Below are positions 25,382-33,983 of a stretch of DNA of 64,000 nt, one piece after another. Source of the stretch: Bacteriovoracaceae bacterium (GTDB lineage: Bacteria; Bdellovibrionota; Bacteriovoracia; Bacteriovoracales; Bacteriovoracaceae); contig JABFRR010000007.1 of assembly GCA_013141065.1 (NCBI GenBank), positions 177,240 to 241,239 on the forward strand, written 5' to 3'. The stretch's first letter is position 1. Each line of letters starts with the position of its first letter. Made by a program: the position numbers and the translations under genes. A model generated the notes under the pieces. It had not been told where the DNA came from, did not search any database, and saw only the letters and a list, made by a program, of their open reading frames with translations.

Positions 25382-25410
25382 TTGTTTTTATTGTTATACG
25401 GGCGTATAAT
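25382..25410 (+). promoter_or_regulatory. Promoter of the cupin/cytochrome operon
   Basis: TTGTTT (25382-25387), a 17-bp spacer and a perfect TATAAT (25405-25410) precede the cupin gene at 25431, whose ribosome site is GGAGG. The TetR operator overlaps the spacer and -10. Confidence 0.7.
25394..25409. promoter_or_regulatory. 16-bp palindromic operator, likely bound by the TetR protein
   Basis: TTATACG-GG-CGTATAA is a perfect inverted repeat apart from the two central bases. It lies between the divergent TetR and cupin genes and covers the spacer and most of the -10 of the cupin promoter, so binding would block RNA polymerase. Binding by this regulator is inferred from position. Confidence 0.72.
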
Positions 25411-25430
25411 AATAAAAGCAGGAGGGAAAT

Positions 25431-25775
25431 ATGAAAAAAATAATGACTTTTCTTTTATTGTTAAATTTAGGAGGTGTTATGGGTAGTGAAAAAAATGTTG
25501 ATCAAGAATTAGTTTACTCTGATGCTGGGAAGACTGTTAAGGTTTTACAAGATTCAGGTTTTAAAGTCGTTGGACTTGCTTTTAAAACTGGTCAAAAATT
25601 AGAAAAACATAAAACGGGAACACCTGCATTTTTATTCGTGCACCAAGGCCAAATAGAATTTAGCATGGAAGGAAAAATCCATAATTTAGAAGCTGGAAGT
25701 TTTTTTAATATTCCCATAAATATTGAACATGAATTACTGGCGAAGAAAGACTCTAAAGCTTTTTTGATTAAATAA
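25431..25775 (+). CDS. Secreted cupin-domain protein
   Basis: The 114-residue product has a signal peptide (MKKIMTFLLLLNLGGVMG) and a small single-domain cupin: FKTGQKLEKHKTGTPAFLFVHQGQIEFSMEG followed by LEAGSFFNIPINIEHEL. Only some of the usual metal-binding histidines are clear. Cupins bind small ligands or metals. It is the first gene after the TetR-controlled promoter and is 17 bp before the cytochrome-like gene, so it is probably exported and works with it. Confidence 0.75.
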   Translation: MKKIMTFLLLLNLGGVMGSEKNVDQELVYSDAGKTVKVLQDSGFKVVGLAFKTGQKLEKHKTGTPAFLFVHQGQIEFSMEGKIHNLEAGSFFNIPINIEHELLAKKDSKAFLIK

Positions 25776-25792
25776 ATTTAAAGGATTATTCA

Positions 25793-26245
25793 ATGTACAA
25801 AAAATTATTTTTAGCTTCAGTTCTAATTTGGATAGTATCCTTGGGAATTTTTGCAAAGTTTTTTATTACCGGCTCTACAACACCAAGTGCTGATAGTAGA
25901 AAAACTATTCATCTTTCTCCTAGTGAAAAAGACGTTGTACTCGGAGAAATGAGAACCGTCTTAAAATCATTAAATGGAGTTTTGAAATCTCTTGGGGAAA
26001 GTAATTTTAAGCAAGCTTCAAGCGAAGCCAAGAAAGCCGGTGCCGGCATGGCCGTTGATATTAATCCAGTGGTAATGGCAAAGTTACCGCTGGAGTTTAA
26101 AAAAATTGGGATGGGAATGCATGATGATTTTGATAAATTCTCTCTTGATTTAGAACGTGGGATGACTGAAAAACAAGCCTTGGTCAGAATGGGGGAAATT
26201 ACAAATAAATGTATTACTTGTCATGTAACGTACAGATTAGAATAA
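25793..26245 (+). CDS. Membrane-anchored cytochrome c'-like monoheme protein
   Basis: The 150-residue product has an N-terminal membrane segment (LFLASVLIWIVSLGIFAKFF) and one heme-binding motif, C140-I-T-C143-H144 (KCITCHVTYR), close to the C-terminus. That layout is the class II cytochrome c (c') pattern, with a four-helix bundle before the heme. It could carry electrons or bind NO or other gases at the periplasmic face. It is co-transcribed with the cupin gene. Confidence 0.75.
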   Translation: MYKKLFLASVLIWIVSLGIFAKFFITGSTTPSADSRKTIHLSPSEKDVVLGEMRTVLKSLNGVLKSLGESNFKQASSEAKKAGAGMAVDINPVVMAKLPLEFKKIGMGMHDDFDKFSLDLERGMTEKQALVRMGEITNKCITCHVTYRLE

Positions 26246-26249
26246 ATTA

Positions 26250-26855
26250 TTATTTTTTATAATTGCCACTGCTATTTTTTAATCGAGAAAGAGTAGCAGG
26301 GGTAATGTTGAGATAAAGTGCAATTTGATTTTGAGGAAGTCTGTTAATTAAATTAGGATGTGTTTCACAAAAGTACTCAAATTTTTCTTGAGCAGATTTC
26401 ATGTTAATATTGCGATCTTTGTCAGATCGATAAATGTATCTTTGTTCGGCCACTCTTCTTAGGAGGTGGGCCCATGCTAATGATTTTTTTGTAACTTCTA
26501 ACATTTCTTCATAATTCATCACCAGAAGAGTACTTGGTTCAATGGCCTCTATGCTTCCGGATGAAGGCACTTTTTTAAGCATGTCGGTGTAGACTCCGAG
26601 AAAACTGCCTTCTTGTGCAAAGTGGCTAATGTGCTCTTTGCCATTTTCTAATAAATAATAAGTTTTTAAAAGACCGCTGAGAGTAATGGCCATTCTTTGT
26701 GAAGATTCACCAGGTTGAATAAAAAAATCTCCAGCACCAAGCTCAACAAACTTAATAATTGGCCCAACGATACTGAATTCTTCCAATGAAATAGTAGAAA
26801 TCTTTGAGAGTCTTGCATGTATTTTTTCTACTGAATGGTCTATGAGGGAAATCAT
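26250..26855 (-). CDS. Crp/Fnr-family transcriptional regulator
   Basis: The ATG at 26855 (MISLIDHS) gives 201 residues; a GTG at 26864 would add three. The N-terminal cyclic-nucleotide-binding fold reads FVELGAGDFFIQPGESSQRMAITLSGLLKTYYL. The C-terminal helix-turn-helix is NQIALYLNITPATLSRLKNS. In this helix the S and R of the FNR pattern E-x-x-S-R are present, but the E position is A. It lies 19 bp after the last gene of the large acyltransferase operon on the same strand, so it is probably its final gene. A FNR-like box is upstream of that operon at 34640-34653. Confidence 0.82.
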   Translation of the reverse strand: MISLIDHSVEKIHARLSKISTISLEEFSIVGPIIKFVELGAGDFFIQPGESSQRMAITLSGLLKTYYLLENGKEHISHFAQEGSFLGVYTDMLKKVPSSGSIEAIEPSTLLVMNYEEMLEVTKKSLAWAHLLRRVAEQRYIYRSDKDRNINMKSAQEKFEYFCETHPNLINRLPQNQIALYLNITPATLSRLKNSSGNYKK

Positions 26856-26883
26856 GTGGGTCACGATAGCTCAATTAAGTGTC

Positions 26884-27840
26884 TTAATCAACCTTGTGAA
26901 TAATATGTTGAATAAGCTTTTCTAATAATGCGGGTGTATCGCCTTGATTTTTCATTACAGCGGGATGAATTTTTAGCGAAACACTTAAGCGATTATTTGC
27001 AACCATGAGCATGACACTGATGGGAAAATTTTTAGATCCAGGGGGAGAGCCTACCCAGATATGATTTGGCGGAAGGTCCCAAGTTCCGAGATTGCTAAAA
27101 CTTCCTATGATAAAATTCGACCTGGCTACTTTATTGCTCATGATTCGCATGCCTTGATAGCCAATAATTCTTCCAACTTGATGAATCCACCAAACGCCCC
27201 AGTGTTGCTTTTTTTTCAATTGCTGGGAAATTTCTTTATGTGTCTCATTGGGGCCGTCAGATTTTTTCACATTAATAAGCAATCCACTGGAGTGGTTGGC
27301 TTTAATGTTTGAATTTTTGACTACTGGCCTTAAGTTAACTGGAACGGTCCAGGTTCCTTCACCATTAATTGAAAGCGTGGATAAAAGTAAATGTGTGGTT
27401 TCGTTCATGAGAAAAGCAGTGCTTGAAATCTTGTTTGATTTGCAATGATCCAGTATTTTTTTAGTTTGATCGATTGAAAATATATGAAATGAAATTTTTA
27501 AAGGATCAGGTGGGTTGAGAATATCGTTATTTTCGATCCAGATGGTTTTAATTTTTTTTGTTTGAAAAAGTAAGCGATAAAAAATTCCAATAGTCTCAAG
27601 AAAAGTAGGTTTATTTTTTTCTTTGAGGTCAGGAAACTTGGTGAGCTTATAATTCTTTTTTTCGTAATAATCTATCATGGCGCCAACACCATCCATTTCA
27701 GAATGAGAAAAACTCATCCAATCCACTTGGCCGCTATCAAGGTTGTAACATCCAAAGCTTGGTTTATCATTTTCACCACGTTCCTTAATGATATTATACC
27801 AAAGCCCCATCCAATCAATATCGCTTTTGATAGTACTCAT
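26884..27840 (-). CDS. Condensation/CAT-fold acyltransferase
   Basis: The 318-residue product has the CoA-dependent acyltransferase (condensation/CAT) fold signature HSEMDGVG near the N-terminus (HxxxDG; H is the catalytic base) and a later VPVNLRP stretch with SNLGTWDLPP resembling the C-terminal DFGWG-type region. Such enzymes transfer acyl groups to amines or hydroxyls in lipid or lipopeptide synthesis (WES/DGAT, condensation domains). Its start shares a base with the stop of the upstream GNAT gene (TAATG), indicating coupling. Substrate is unknown. Confidence 0.72.
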   Translation of the reverse strand: MSTIKSDIDWMGLWYNIIKERGENDKPSFGCYNLDSGQVDWMSFSHSEMDGVGAMIDYYEKKNYKLTKFPDLKEKNKPTFLETIGIFYRLLFQTKKIKTIWIENNDILNPPDPLKISFHIFSIDQTKKILDHCKSNKISSTAFLMNETTHLLLSTLSINGEGTWTVPVNLRPVVKNSNIKANHSSGLLINVKKSDGPNETHKEISQQLKKKQHWGVWWIHQVGRIIGYQGMRIMSNKVARSNFIIGSFSNLGTWDLPPNHIWVGSPPGSKNFPISVMLMVANNRLSVSLKIHPAVMKNQGDTPALLEKLIQHIIHKVD

Positions 27841-29000
27841 TAGGCTATGCCTATTTCAAAAGCAGGAGGCATATGTTCAAGATTAATAAAATCCGATGCA
27901 TTAAACTGATTTTTATTCATCACCTGAAAAAATTGAGCTTTGGTTTTTTCAATCATATAGGGCAGATGATTTATTTCCCACTCGGGAAAAACGAAAAAAG
28001 AAATAACATGAAAAGATCTCTTCTTTTGTCGTAAGAGTGTTTTTAAAATATCACAGAGAATGAGCTCTCTCTCTTTTGGAGTGAGTTCATTTTGAAAATG
28101 CAAGTGAGTTAGGTACATTACATTAATGGCATTTTTATTCTGAAGTGAGGGGATTCCTAGTAGTGGGCTAAAGAGACTTAATATTCTTTGTCTAAAATTC
28201 ATTTTTTCAATGACTAATTTTTTTGATTGGCAAATCCAAGGTGCATAGGTCGCTAGGACCTTTTTAGTTTGAGGATCAAGGACCACATAAAATGAATCTT
28301 TAGTAAAACCTTGCCAAGCTGTTAAATGTCTGAAGATTTCAGAATCATTATTGGCACTATAGTAGGGCTTCAGGCCAATACCTGACGCCTGTTCATATAA
28401 AAAAGGAGAGATGTTTTCTAAAGTAGTTTTCTCAATTAAATATTTATTTTTTCTAAAACTTTCAAAAAATTTCATCTGCAAAATATTAAACGTTTGGTAA
28501 TTTGTAAGGTGATGGTAAATCAGTTGATCATTATTTTTTAAAAGTGAGCGCATTGCACTTTGGTTATCATCTAAGATCGCAGTGTAAAGATATCTGACTC
28601 CTCTGAATTCTTCTAAGTTTTGAAAGTTTTCTATAATTTCACTGTAGCATTTTTTCCAATGAATACGAATCTTTGCACTTAATGTAGGTGAAATTCGAAG
28701 ATCTCCCAAATAACCAAAAAATTCTTTTTTCCCTTGATAGAAGTGAGGAATAAATGAAATTGAAGCAGTTCCCTTAATTGTATTTTTATCATCTCTAATG
28801 ATAAAAATAAGAGAATCTTTTGCTTGTTCTTTTGTAAATTGGAAAAAATCTGCTCCGCGGTCATAACGCAGAGACATCGTTTTAGTATCCATCGTTATTG
28901 AATTAAAAAATTCAAGAATGTCTCCATTGTCACTTCCACTTGCCTTGAAGAAGTAAGGATATGGAGCTAGTAATTCTGATAAATTTGTAGGCTTAGTCAT
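27840..29000 (-). CDS. GNAT-like N-acyltransferase (386 aa)
   Basis: The N-terminal half looks like a GNAT domain: KGTASISFIPHFYQGKKEFFGYLGDLRISP followed by KIRIHWKKCYSEIIENF and a strand AILDDNQSAMRSLL. The C-terminal 180 residues are unassigned. Its length and two-part layout resemble the 390-residue GNAT protein at 3077-4249. It overlaps its neighbours on both sides by one base (TAATG), so it is strongly coupled to the barrel gene upstream and the condensation-type acyltransferase downstream. Confidence 0.6.
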   Translation of the reverse strand: MTKPTNLSELLAPYPYFFKASGSDNGDILEFFNSITMDTKTMSLRYDRGADFFQFTKEQAKDSLIFIIRDDKNTIKGTASISFIPHFYQGKKEFFGYLGDLRISPTLSAKIRIHWKKCYSEIIENFQNLEEFRGVRYLYTAILDDNQSAMRSLLKNNDQLIYHHLTNYQTFNILQMKFFESFRKNKYLIEKTTLENISPFLYEQASGIGLKPYYSANNDSEIFRHLTAWQGFTKDSFYVVLDPQTKKVLATYAPWICQSKKLVIEKMNFRQRILSLFSPLLGIPSLQNKNAINVMYLTHLHFQNELTPKERELILCDILKTLLRQKKRSFHVISFFVFPEWEINHLPYMIEKTKAQFFQVMNKNQFNASDFINLEHMPPAFEIGIA

Positions 29001-30133
29001 TAAAAGTAATACCTAACTGAGGAATAAAATGTATTGCCAGTACGGCCAAATTCTGTTGTTTTTTCATTTCCAAGTCCTAGGTATGCACCTAGTCCTAAGT
29101 ATGAATTGTCAGTTAGATTGTACTCAAGTTTTGGCGTAAGGAAAATCGAATCATCGTTTAAATTATTATAACTTTGAGCAGAAAATATGAGGAGTGGGTT
29201 AATTTCATGACTCATCGTTAAAATAACGTAATGCTCATCACGAAGAAATATGAAATCTTCCGGATAAGGAACTGATAAATTCAAACTTGAGCCATTGTAG
29301 TGGTATTCTAGTGCGAGGTAAAAAGAGTTCTGGAATTTATAGTCTACGCCAGTTGTCCCACGCCAAAAATCTTTTAAAACAATTTTATTATTATCTAAAT
29401 AATTGGCATCGATCCAAAAACCAGCATCTTTTATTGGATGAGAAAGCTCAAAGCCTAGTGAATTTTTTTCTTTAAATCGAACGACTGATAAAGTGAGGTC
29501 GAGTTGATTTTTAGTTATTTTAGGTCTGAGATAAATCGCACTATTTTCAGTTTTAGCATCACTTCCCAAAATGAGACCGGTATCTAGTAAGATTTCTGAA
29601 TTAATTAATTTTTTAAATATAATTGAATCGACTCCCGTTCTTTCTTCTTTATCAATAACATTAAAAGCAAAAGGAGTTAGGACATCGTTAGGTGAAATAG
29701 ATTTAGAAACACCAAATGCTACAGGTGTACGTCCAAGAGTTAAGTCACCTTGTTCAGTGGCAAAACTAAAATTTAAGCGATTTAAATTTTGTAGTAATGT
29801 CGCTTGATATTTATTACTTGGAGGCTTGTCGTGTAAGTAGAGATCGAGATCGAATAGGCGATAGGTGTTGAGCGAGTTAGAGTGAAAGAGTGGTTTTTCA
29901 ATAACTAGGGAAAGCTCATAAGAACTTTCAAATTTTACTGTATTAGAGAGATCCGCATTTATTTGCAGTTTTGCATTAGTAGAAAGTGAATTGAGAGAAG
30001 GCCTATTATCAGGCAGGTCTCTTATTACAGGATAAGATTTTACATACCCACTTAAATCAATGGCCGCAACTCTATGAAAAGGAGTTGCGATGAATATGAA
30101 TAAAAATAAACATGTAAACTTAACGAACTTCAT
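29000..30133 (-). CDS. Outer-membrane beta-barrel protein (porin-like)
   Basis: I take the ATG at 30133 (MKFVKFTCLFLFIFIATPF), giving 377 residues with a signal peptide, and AGGA upstream. The mature protein is a series of alternating amphipathic strands ending in an aromatic residue (SSVRYYF), the standard outer-membrane insertion signal. It is likely an alginate-export/DUF1302-type porin, though no family is certain. Its position directly after the Lol-like ATPase suggests it is the outer-membrane exit or receiver of the system. Confidence 0.7.
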   Translation of the reverse strand: MKFVKFTCLFLFIFIATPFHRVAAIDLSGYVKSYPVIRDLPDNRPSLNSLSTNAKLQINADLSNTVKFESSYELSLVIEKPLFHSNSLNTYRLFDLDLYLHDKPPSNKYQATLLQNLNRLNFSFATEQGDLTLGRTPVAFGVSKSISPNDVLTPFAFNVIDKEERTGVDSIIFKKLINSEILLDTGLILGSDAKTENSAIYLRPKITKNQLDLTLSVVRFKEKNSLGFELSHPIKDAGFWIDANYLDNNKIVLKDFWRGTTGVDYKFQNSFYLALEYHYNGSSLNLSVPYPEDFIFLRDEHYVILTMSHEINPLLIFSAQSYNNLNDDSIFLTPKLEYNLTDNSYLGLGAYLGLGNEKTTEFGRTGNTFYSSVRYYF

Positions 30134-30810
30134 CACGATCAATCCTGCCATCTTTTAAAATGACTAAACGTTTAGCTCTATCCATTATCATTTGATCATG
30201 AGTTGAAAAAACGAAAGTAATTTTTTTTGTTTCATTAAGCTCCTTCATCATATCTAGTAATGCTGAACCTGTATGCGAATCAAGATTAGCAGTGGGTTCA
30301 TCAGCTAAAATAATATCAGGTTTCGATACCATCGCCCTGGCGACAGCAACCCTTTGTTGTTGACCACCTGAGAGTTCACCTGGCCTGCGATTTTCACGGC
30401 CTTCAAGGCCTACTTCCTTTAAGATTGAGTAAACTCTTTCTTTTCTCTCTTCAACTGATAAGTTTTGCAAAAGAAGTATGTATTCGACATTTTCATAAGC
30501 AGTTAAGACTGGAATTAAATTATAGGATTGAAAAATAAATCCAATATGATCTCTACGGTAATCTGAAAGGTCATTTCCTTTCATGTCACTGATTGAGTTA
30601 CCAGCTAAATACGCCTTTCCACTTGTTGGTACATCGAGTCCACTCATAAGGTTTAAAAGTGAAGTTTTACCAGATCCTGAGGGTCCAACTAAAGCAGTGA
30701 ACTCGCCTTCAAATATTTTTAAAGAGACATTGTCGACTGCTTTAACAGTGTTGTCTAAATGGCCATATTCTTTGCAAATTTTATCTATAAAAATAATTTC
30801 TGTTTTTCAT
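30120..30810 (-). CDS. LolD/MacB-type ABC transporter ATPase, with a +1 frameshift just after the start codon
   Basis: The ATPase has Walker A GPSGSGKTSLLN, signature LSGGQQQRVAVARA, Walker B IILADEPTANLDS and H-loop STHDQ, the LolD/MacB pattern. The natural start is the ATG at 30808-30810, one base after the FtsX gene stop. It is followed by five A residues, putting it one base out of frame with the ATPase. The in-frame ORF downstream of a TGA has no ATG, GTG or TTG before M at 30647, which is already past Walker A. Removing one A gives MKTEIIFIDKICKEYG and a 229-residue protein of normal length. This is a real frameshift, a sequencing indel, or use of a rare ATT start. Confidence 0.8.
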
Positions 30811-30811
30811 A

Positions 30812-32032
30812 TTAATCTCGTCTCATTGATTTAGTAGGAATTATTCTAGCCGCTGAAAAAGCTGGATAGAGGGCCGCCAAGATGGCAAAAATAATTATAG
30901 CTAAAGGATAAACTGTCCATTGATTAGAATGGAAGACTGGTCTGATAGCCGTCTTAATAGTTGTTCCCAAATATTCTACGTCGGTTAAATGATTAATGCC
31001 GGTCCACCTAGTTAGTACCGTCAGTAAATTTCCAAGTATTAAGCCAAAGAAGGAGCTTACTAGAGCAAGAGAGCCTGCTTCTAAAACGATTAGCTTAAAA
31101 ATAAATGTGGCCCTAGTGCCTATAGCCTTCATGATACCAAACTCATACATGCGCTCATAAATCGACATGAATAAAGTATTCATTGTACTGAGAGCAATAA
31201 CGGCAAAAAGAATAATTGATCCAATTGACAGAGAGTAAGTAGTAAGCTGAATGCCAGCATCAATGGCCGGGACCAATTTTTTCCAACTTAATGCTTCATT
31301 ATCGTTGGCGGAAAACTGCTCAAGGAAACTATTTGGTGGATTGACAACATCTTGTCGATTTTTGAATTTAAATACTATTTCATGAACATCAGTTCCAATA
31401 CCCATAAATGATTGTGATTTCTCCATATTAATAAAGGCCATAGAAGAATCCATGTCTTTATTTTTCATTTTGAAAATACCACCGACTCTGAAGAGTTCTT
31501 GTGAAAGAATTCCTGTTTTTGCCTGAGAAGTAGTAACGACAAGTTTATCTCCTACACTTGCACCTAGAAATTTTGCTAGTTTTTCACCAATCAATATTTT
31601 TTCTTGATCATAACTATTGAGGTAGTCACCAGCAATAATAGATTCTTTAATTGATGAGATAAGCGATTCTTCTAGTGGTTTAATCCCATAGAGGGCCACT
31701 GGTAAAACATCTGTAGGTGAGGCAATCATCGCACTGGCAATGGTACGAGGATTTGATAGCCTAATTAGAGGATTTTGGTTGAGATCAGAGAGTACTTGAG
31801 GCGTATTTAAAATTGTTTTTTCCAACTCGCGGGTCTTGAGAAATTCTTTTCTATGAATTTGGCCATCACCAATAAAAGAATTTGTTACTGAGTCAATCAT
31901 GTTTTGATTAAGGCCTCTTAAAAATGCATCGGCAAATATGAGTGCAGCTAAACCTAGTCCCATAATCATGCAGGTGATAATTGTTCGGCGTTTGTTTCTT
32001 AAGATGTTTCGAAATCCAAGTTTGAAAACCAT
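30812..32032 (-). CDS. FtsX/LolE-type ABC transporter permease (second)
   Basis: The 406-residue product has one N-terminal membrane segment, a large periplasmic domain (about residues 45-265) and three C-terminal membrane segments, as in LolC/LolE and MacB. ERMYEFGIMKAIGTRATFIF is the FtsX-type coupling helix region. It likely pairs with the neighbouring permease and the ATPase to lift lipid or lipoprotein from the inner membrane. AAGGAGT precedes the start. Confidence 0.85.
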   Translation of the reverse strand: MVFKLGFRNILRNKRRTIITCMIMGLGLAALIFADAFLRGLNQNMIDSVTNSFIGDGQIHRKEFLKTRELEKTILNTPQVLSDLNQNPLIRLSNPRTIASAMIASPTDVLPVALYGIKPLEESLISSIKESIIAGDYLNSYDQEKILIGEKLAKFLGASVGDKLVVTTSQAKTGILSQELFRVGGIFKMKNKDMDSSMAFINMEKSQSFMGIGTDVHEIVFKFKNRQDVVNPPNSFLEQFSANDNEALSWKKLVPAIDAGIQLTTYSLSIGSIILFAVIALSTMNTLFMSIYERMYEFGIMKAIGTRATFIFKLIVLEAGSLALVSSFFGLILGNLLTVLTRWTGINHLTDVEYLGTTIKTAIRPVFHSNQWTVYPLAIIIFAILAALYPAFSAARIIPTKSMRRD

Positions 32033-32034
32033 GA

Positions 32035-33246
32035 TTATGTACTCCTTATCGCTTTAACTGGCACAATTTGTGCTGCTCTAAAGGCAGGAATAAGACTTAC
32101 CCCAATACTTGATAATGTAACGACAAGTGCTGGTATCCATAAGTTAAAAAATGTCACTTCGGAGTATAAATGATGGAGTGCCATTCCCCCGATTTCTATC
32201 GGCATTGGGTAGGGAATACCGTAAGTCGATAATTTAAAATTAATTGAGAGAGCAAAAAAGAGTCCAATGAAAATACTGACAAATGCCAACATGGATGTTT
32301 CCATCACGACCATGATAAATATGTCTCTAGGCCTTGTTCCAATCGCTTTTAAGATTCCGAATTCTCTCGTTCGTTCCAAAATAGTCATGAGTACAGTATT
32401 TAATACCCCGATTGAAACAATAAAGATGAGGATACCTAAATTAATCCAAATACCAGTTTGATCAGCAGTCATCGCTTTATAAAATTCTGCTTCGATGACT
32501 TGCCATGGAGACACATCGAGATCTTTAATCTTTTCACCCAAGACCTCGGCCACATTTCGAGCATCATTAAAATCATTTATTGTGATGGCAATTTCATGGA
32601 TACGCGTTCCTAAAACTAAAAAATCTTGAGCGTACTGAAGGTGCATATAAATATGTCGAGCTTCCATGGAATCACTTGATTCATTAAAAATACCAACAAC
32701 ATTAAAAGCGTCATTGGCCATCGACCCGTCAGCTGCTTGAGTCATCAATATAATGGAGTCCCCTAGCTTGGCTCCCAAAATTTTAGAAAGTGCATGTCCT
32801 AAAACGACATCGTTATTCACTTCTCCGGATAAAAATTTACCCTTGAGAATTTTTTGACTCATCGTAGTGGTTTTCGATTCTTGTTCAGGTAATATTCCAA
32901 AAATTTTTGCGCCTGTTGTTTTTTCTCCTAATGATGACAAAACTGAACTCATGACTCTAGGTGAGTAGGCTTTAATTTCAGGATGATTAGAAAAATGAGA
33001 AATGACAGATTCACTATCTTTTATATTTTTAAACAAAGAAGGCCGTTCTAAAAATCCTTGAGCATGAATTTGAATATGGCCGGAGTGACCACTCGTGAAT
33101 GTATTAATAACCTTTCCATATGTACCATACACGAGTCCAATGGCCATCGAGCATAAGACAAAACTTCCCATAATTGATAAAATGGTAAAAAATGATCGTC
33201 TCTTCTGACGAAAAATATTTCTATAAGCAAGTTTTAAAAAAAGCAT
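32035..33246 (-). CDS. FtsX/LolC-type ABC transporter permease (first)
   Basis: The 403-residue product has the same topology and motif (ERTREFGILKAIGTRPRDIF) as the downstream permease, from which it is separated by 2 bp; the pair likely arose by duplication and forms a heterodimer. The start codon overlaps the stop of the LolA-like gene by one base (TAATG). The periplasmic domain would receive cargo for hand-over to the LolA-like protein. Confidence 0.85.
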   Translation of the reverse strand: MLFLKLAYRNIFRQKRRSFFTILSIMGSFVLCSMAIGLVYGTYGKVINTFTSGHSGHIQIHAQGFLERPSLFKNIKDSESVISHFSNHPEIKAYSPRVMSSVLSSLGEKTTGAKIFGILPEQESKTTTMSQKILKGKFLSGEVNNDVVLGHALSKILGAKLGDSIILMTQAADGSMANDAFNVVGIFNESSDSMEARHIYMHLQYAQDFLVLGTRIHEIAITINDFNDARNVAEVLGEKIKDLDVSPWQVIEAEFYKAMTADQTGIWINLGILIFIVSIGVLNTVLMTILERTREFGILKAIGTRPRDIFIMVVMETSMLAFVSIFIGLFFALSINFKLSTYGIPYPMPIEIGGMALHHLYSEVTFFNLWIPALVVTLSSIGVSLIPAFRAAQIVPVKAIRST

Positions 33247-33983
33247 TAACGTTTTCTCTGGAGATTTATCAATGAAAAAGTATCGTTTGGTAGTTTTGTA
33301 TCGAATTGTGCTTTCACATATCGAATGATCGTCTTTTGGTTTACTTTGCCTTCAGGAATTAATTCTAACTTTGCTGGAATAAGTCTTCCCCCCATATTTT
33401 TATAGTCAGAAAAATAGAGAGTTCTAATTTTTTGTACCTTTTCATCAAAGTACTCTTCTTTGACGGGCATCAAGTTATCTTTTTTTACTATTAAAATGAT
33501 TTTCCCCCAAACGGTAACAGTATTTTTTAAAGGGATTAACTCGATTGTATGCAATGATGGGTCACTTGAAGTGGTAAATTTTCCGGTGTAATTATCGACA
33601 AGTGTAGTTTCTTTTACGAGATCGTCATTATTAAAATCACTTCCCATCCAAGAACTCATCATCATTGAAGGGGGAACTTTTACAACTTTTCCCACTTTGG
33701 GAAAAAAATTCCACATTTCGCTAACTTTTCTTAAAGTGCCGGCCCCTTTTTCTTTATTAGGATAGAGAATATCTATAAAGGTATTCTTCATTGTTTCTGT
33801 CTGTATATTCATTCGAAGCGTGCGTTCCCAATTAGGATTCACAATCTCCATCTCAACTTCGGTAGAAGATGTTTGACTGCGATAGAGTTTATCTACGTGA
33901 TCAACGATTGACTTTAGGTTCGCTTCTGCCCAACTGAGCGAGGGTATCAGTAATAGGCATAATAGTAGATTCGAAATTTTCAT
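33246..33983 (-). CDS. LolA-like periplasmic outer-membrane lipid/lipoprotein-sorting protein
   Basis: The 245-residue product has a signal peptide (MKISNLLLCLLLIPSLSWA) and the incomplete beta-barrel pattern of LolA-like proteins: LRMNIQTETMKNTFIDILYP, GTLRKVSEMWNFFPKVGKVVKV, DNLMPVKEEYFDE and GGRLIPAKLELIPEG. Such proteins carry lipidated cargo through the periplasm. Its start lies 83 bp inside the end of the upstream gene. Canonical LolA is about 200 residues, so this belongs to a larger relative family often coded beside exporters. Confidence 0.8.
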   Translation of the reverse strand: MKISNLLLCLLLIPSLSWAEANLKSIVDHVDKLYRSQTSSTEVEMEIVNPNWERTLRMNIQTETMKNTFIDILYPNKEKGAGTLRKVSEMWNFFPKVGKVVKVPPSMMMSSWMGSDFNNDDLVKETTLVDNYTGKFTTSSDPSLHTIELIPLKNTVTVWGKIILIVKKDNLMPVKEEYFDEKVQKIRTLYFSDYKNMGGRLIPAKLELIPEGKVNQKTIIRYVKAQFDTKLPNDTFSLINLQRKR

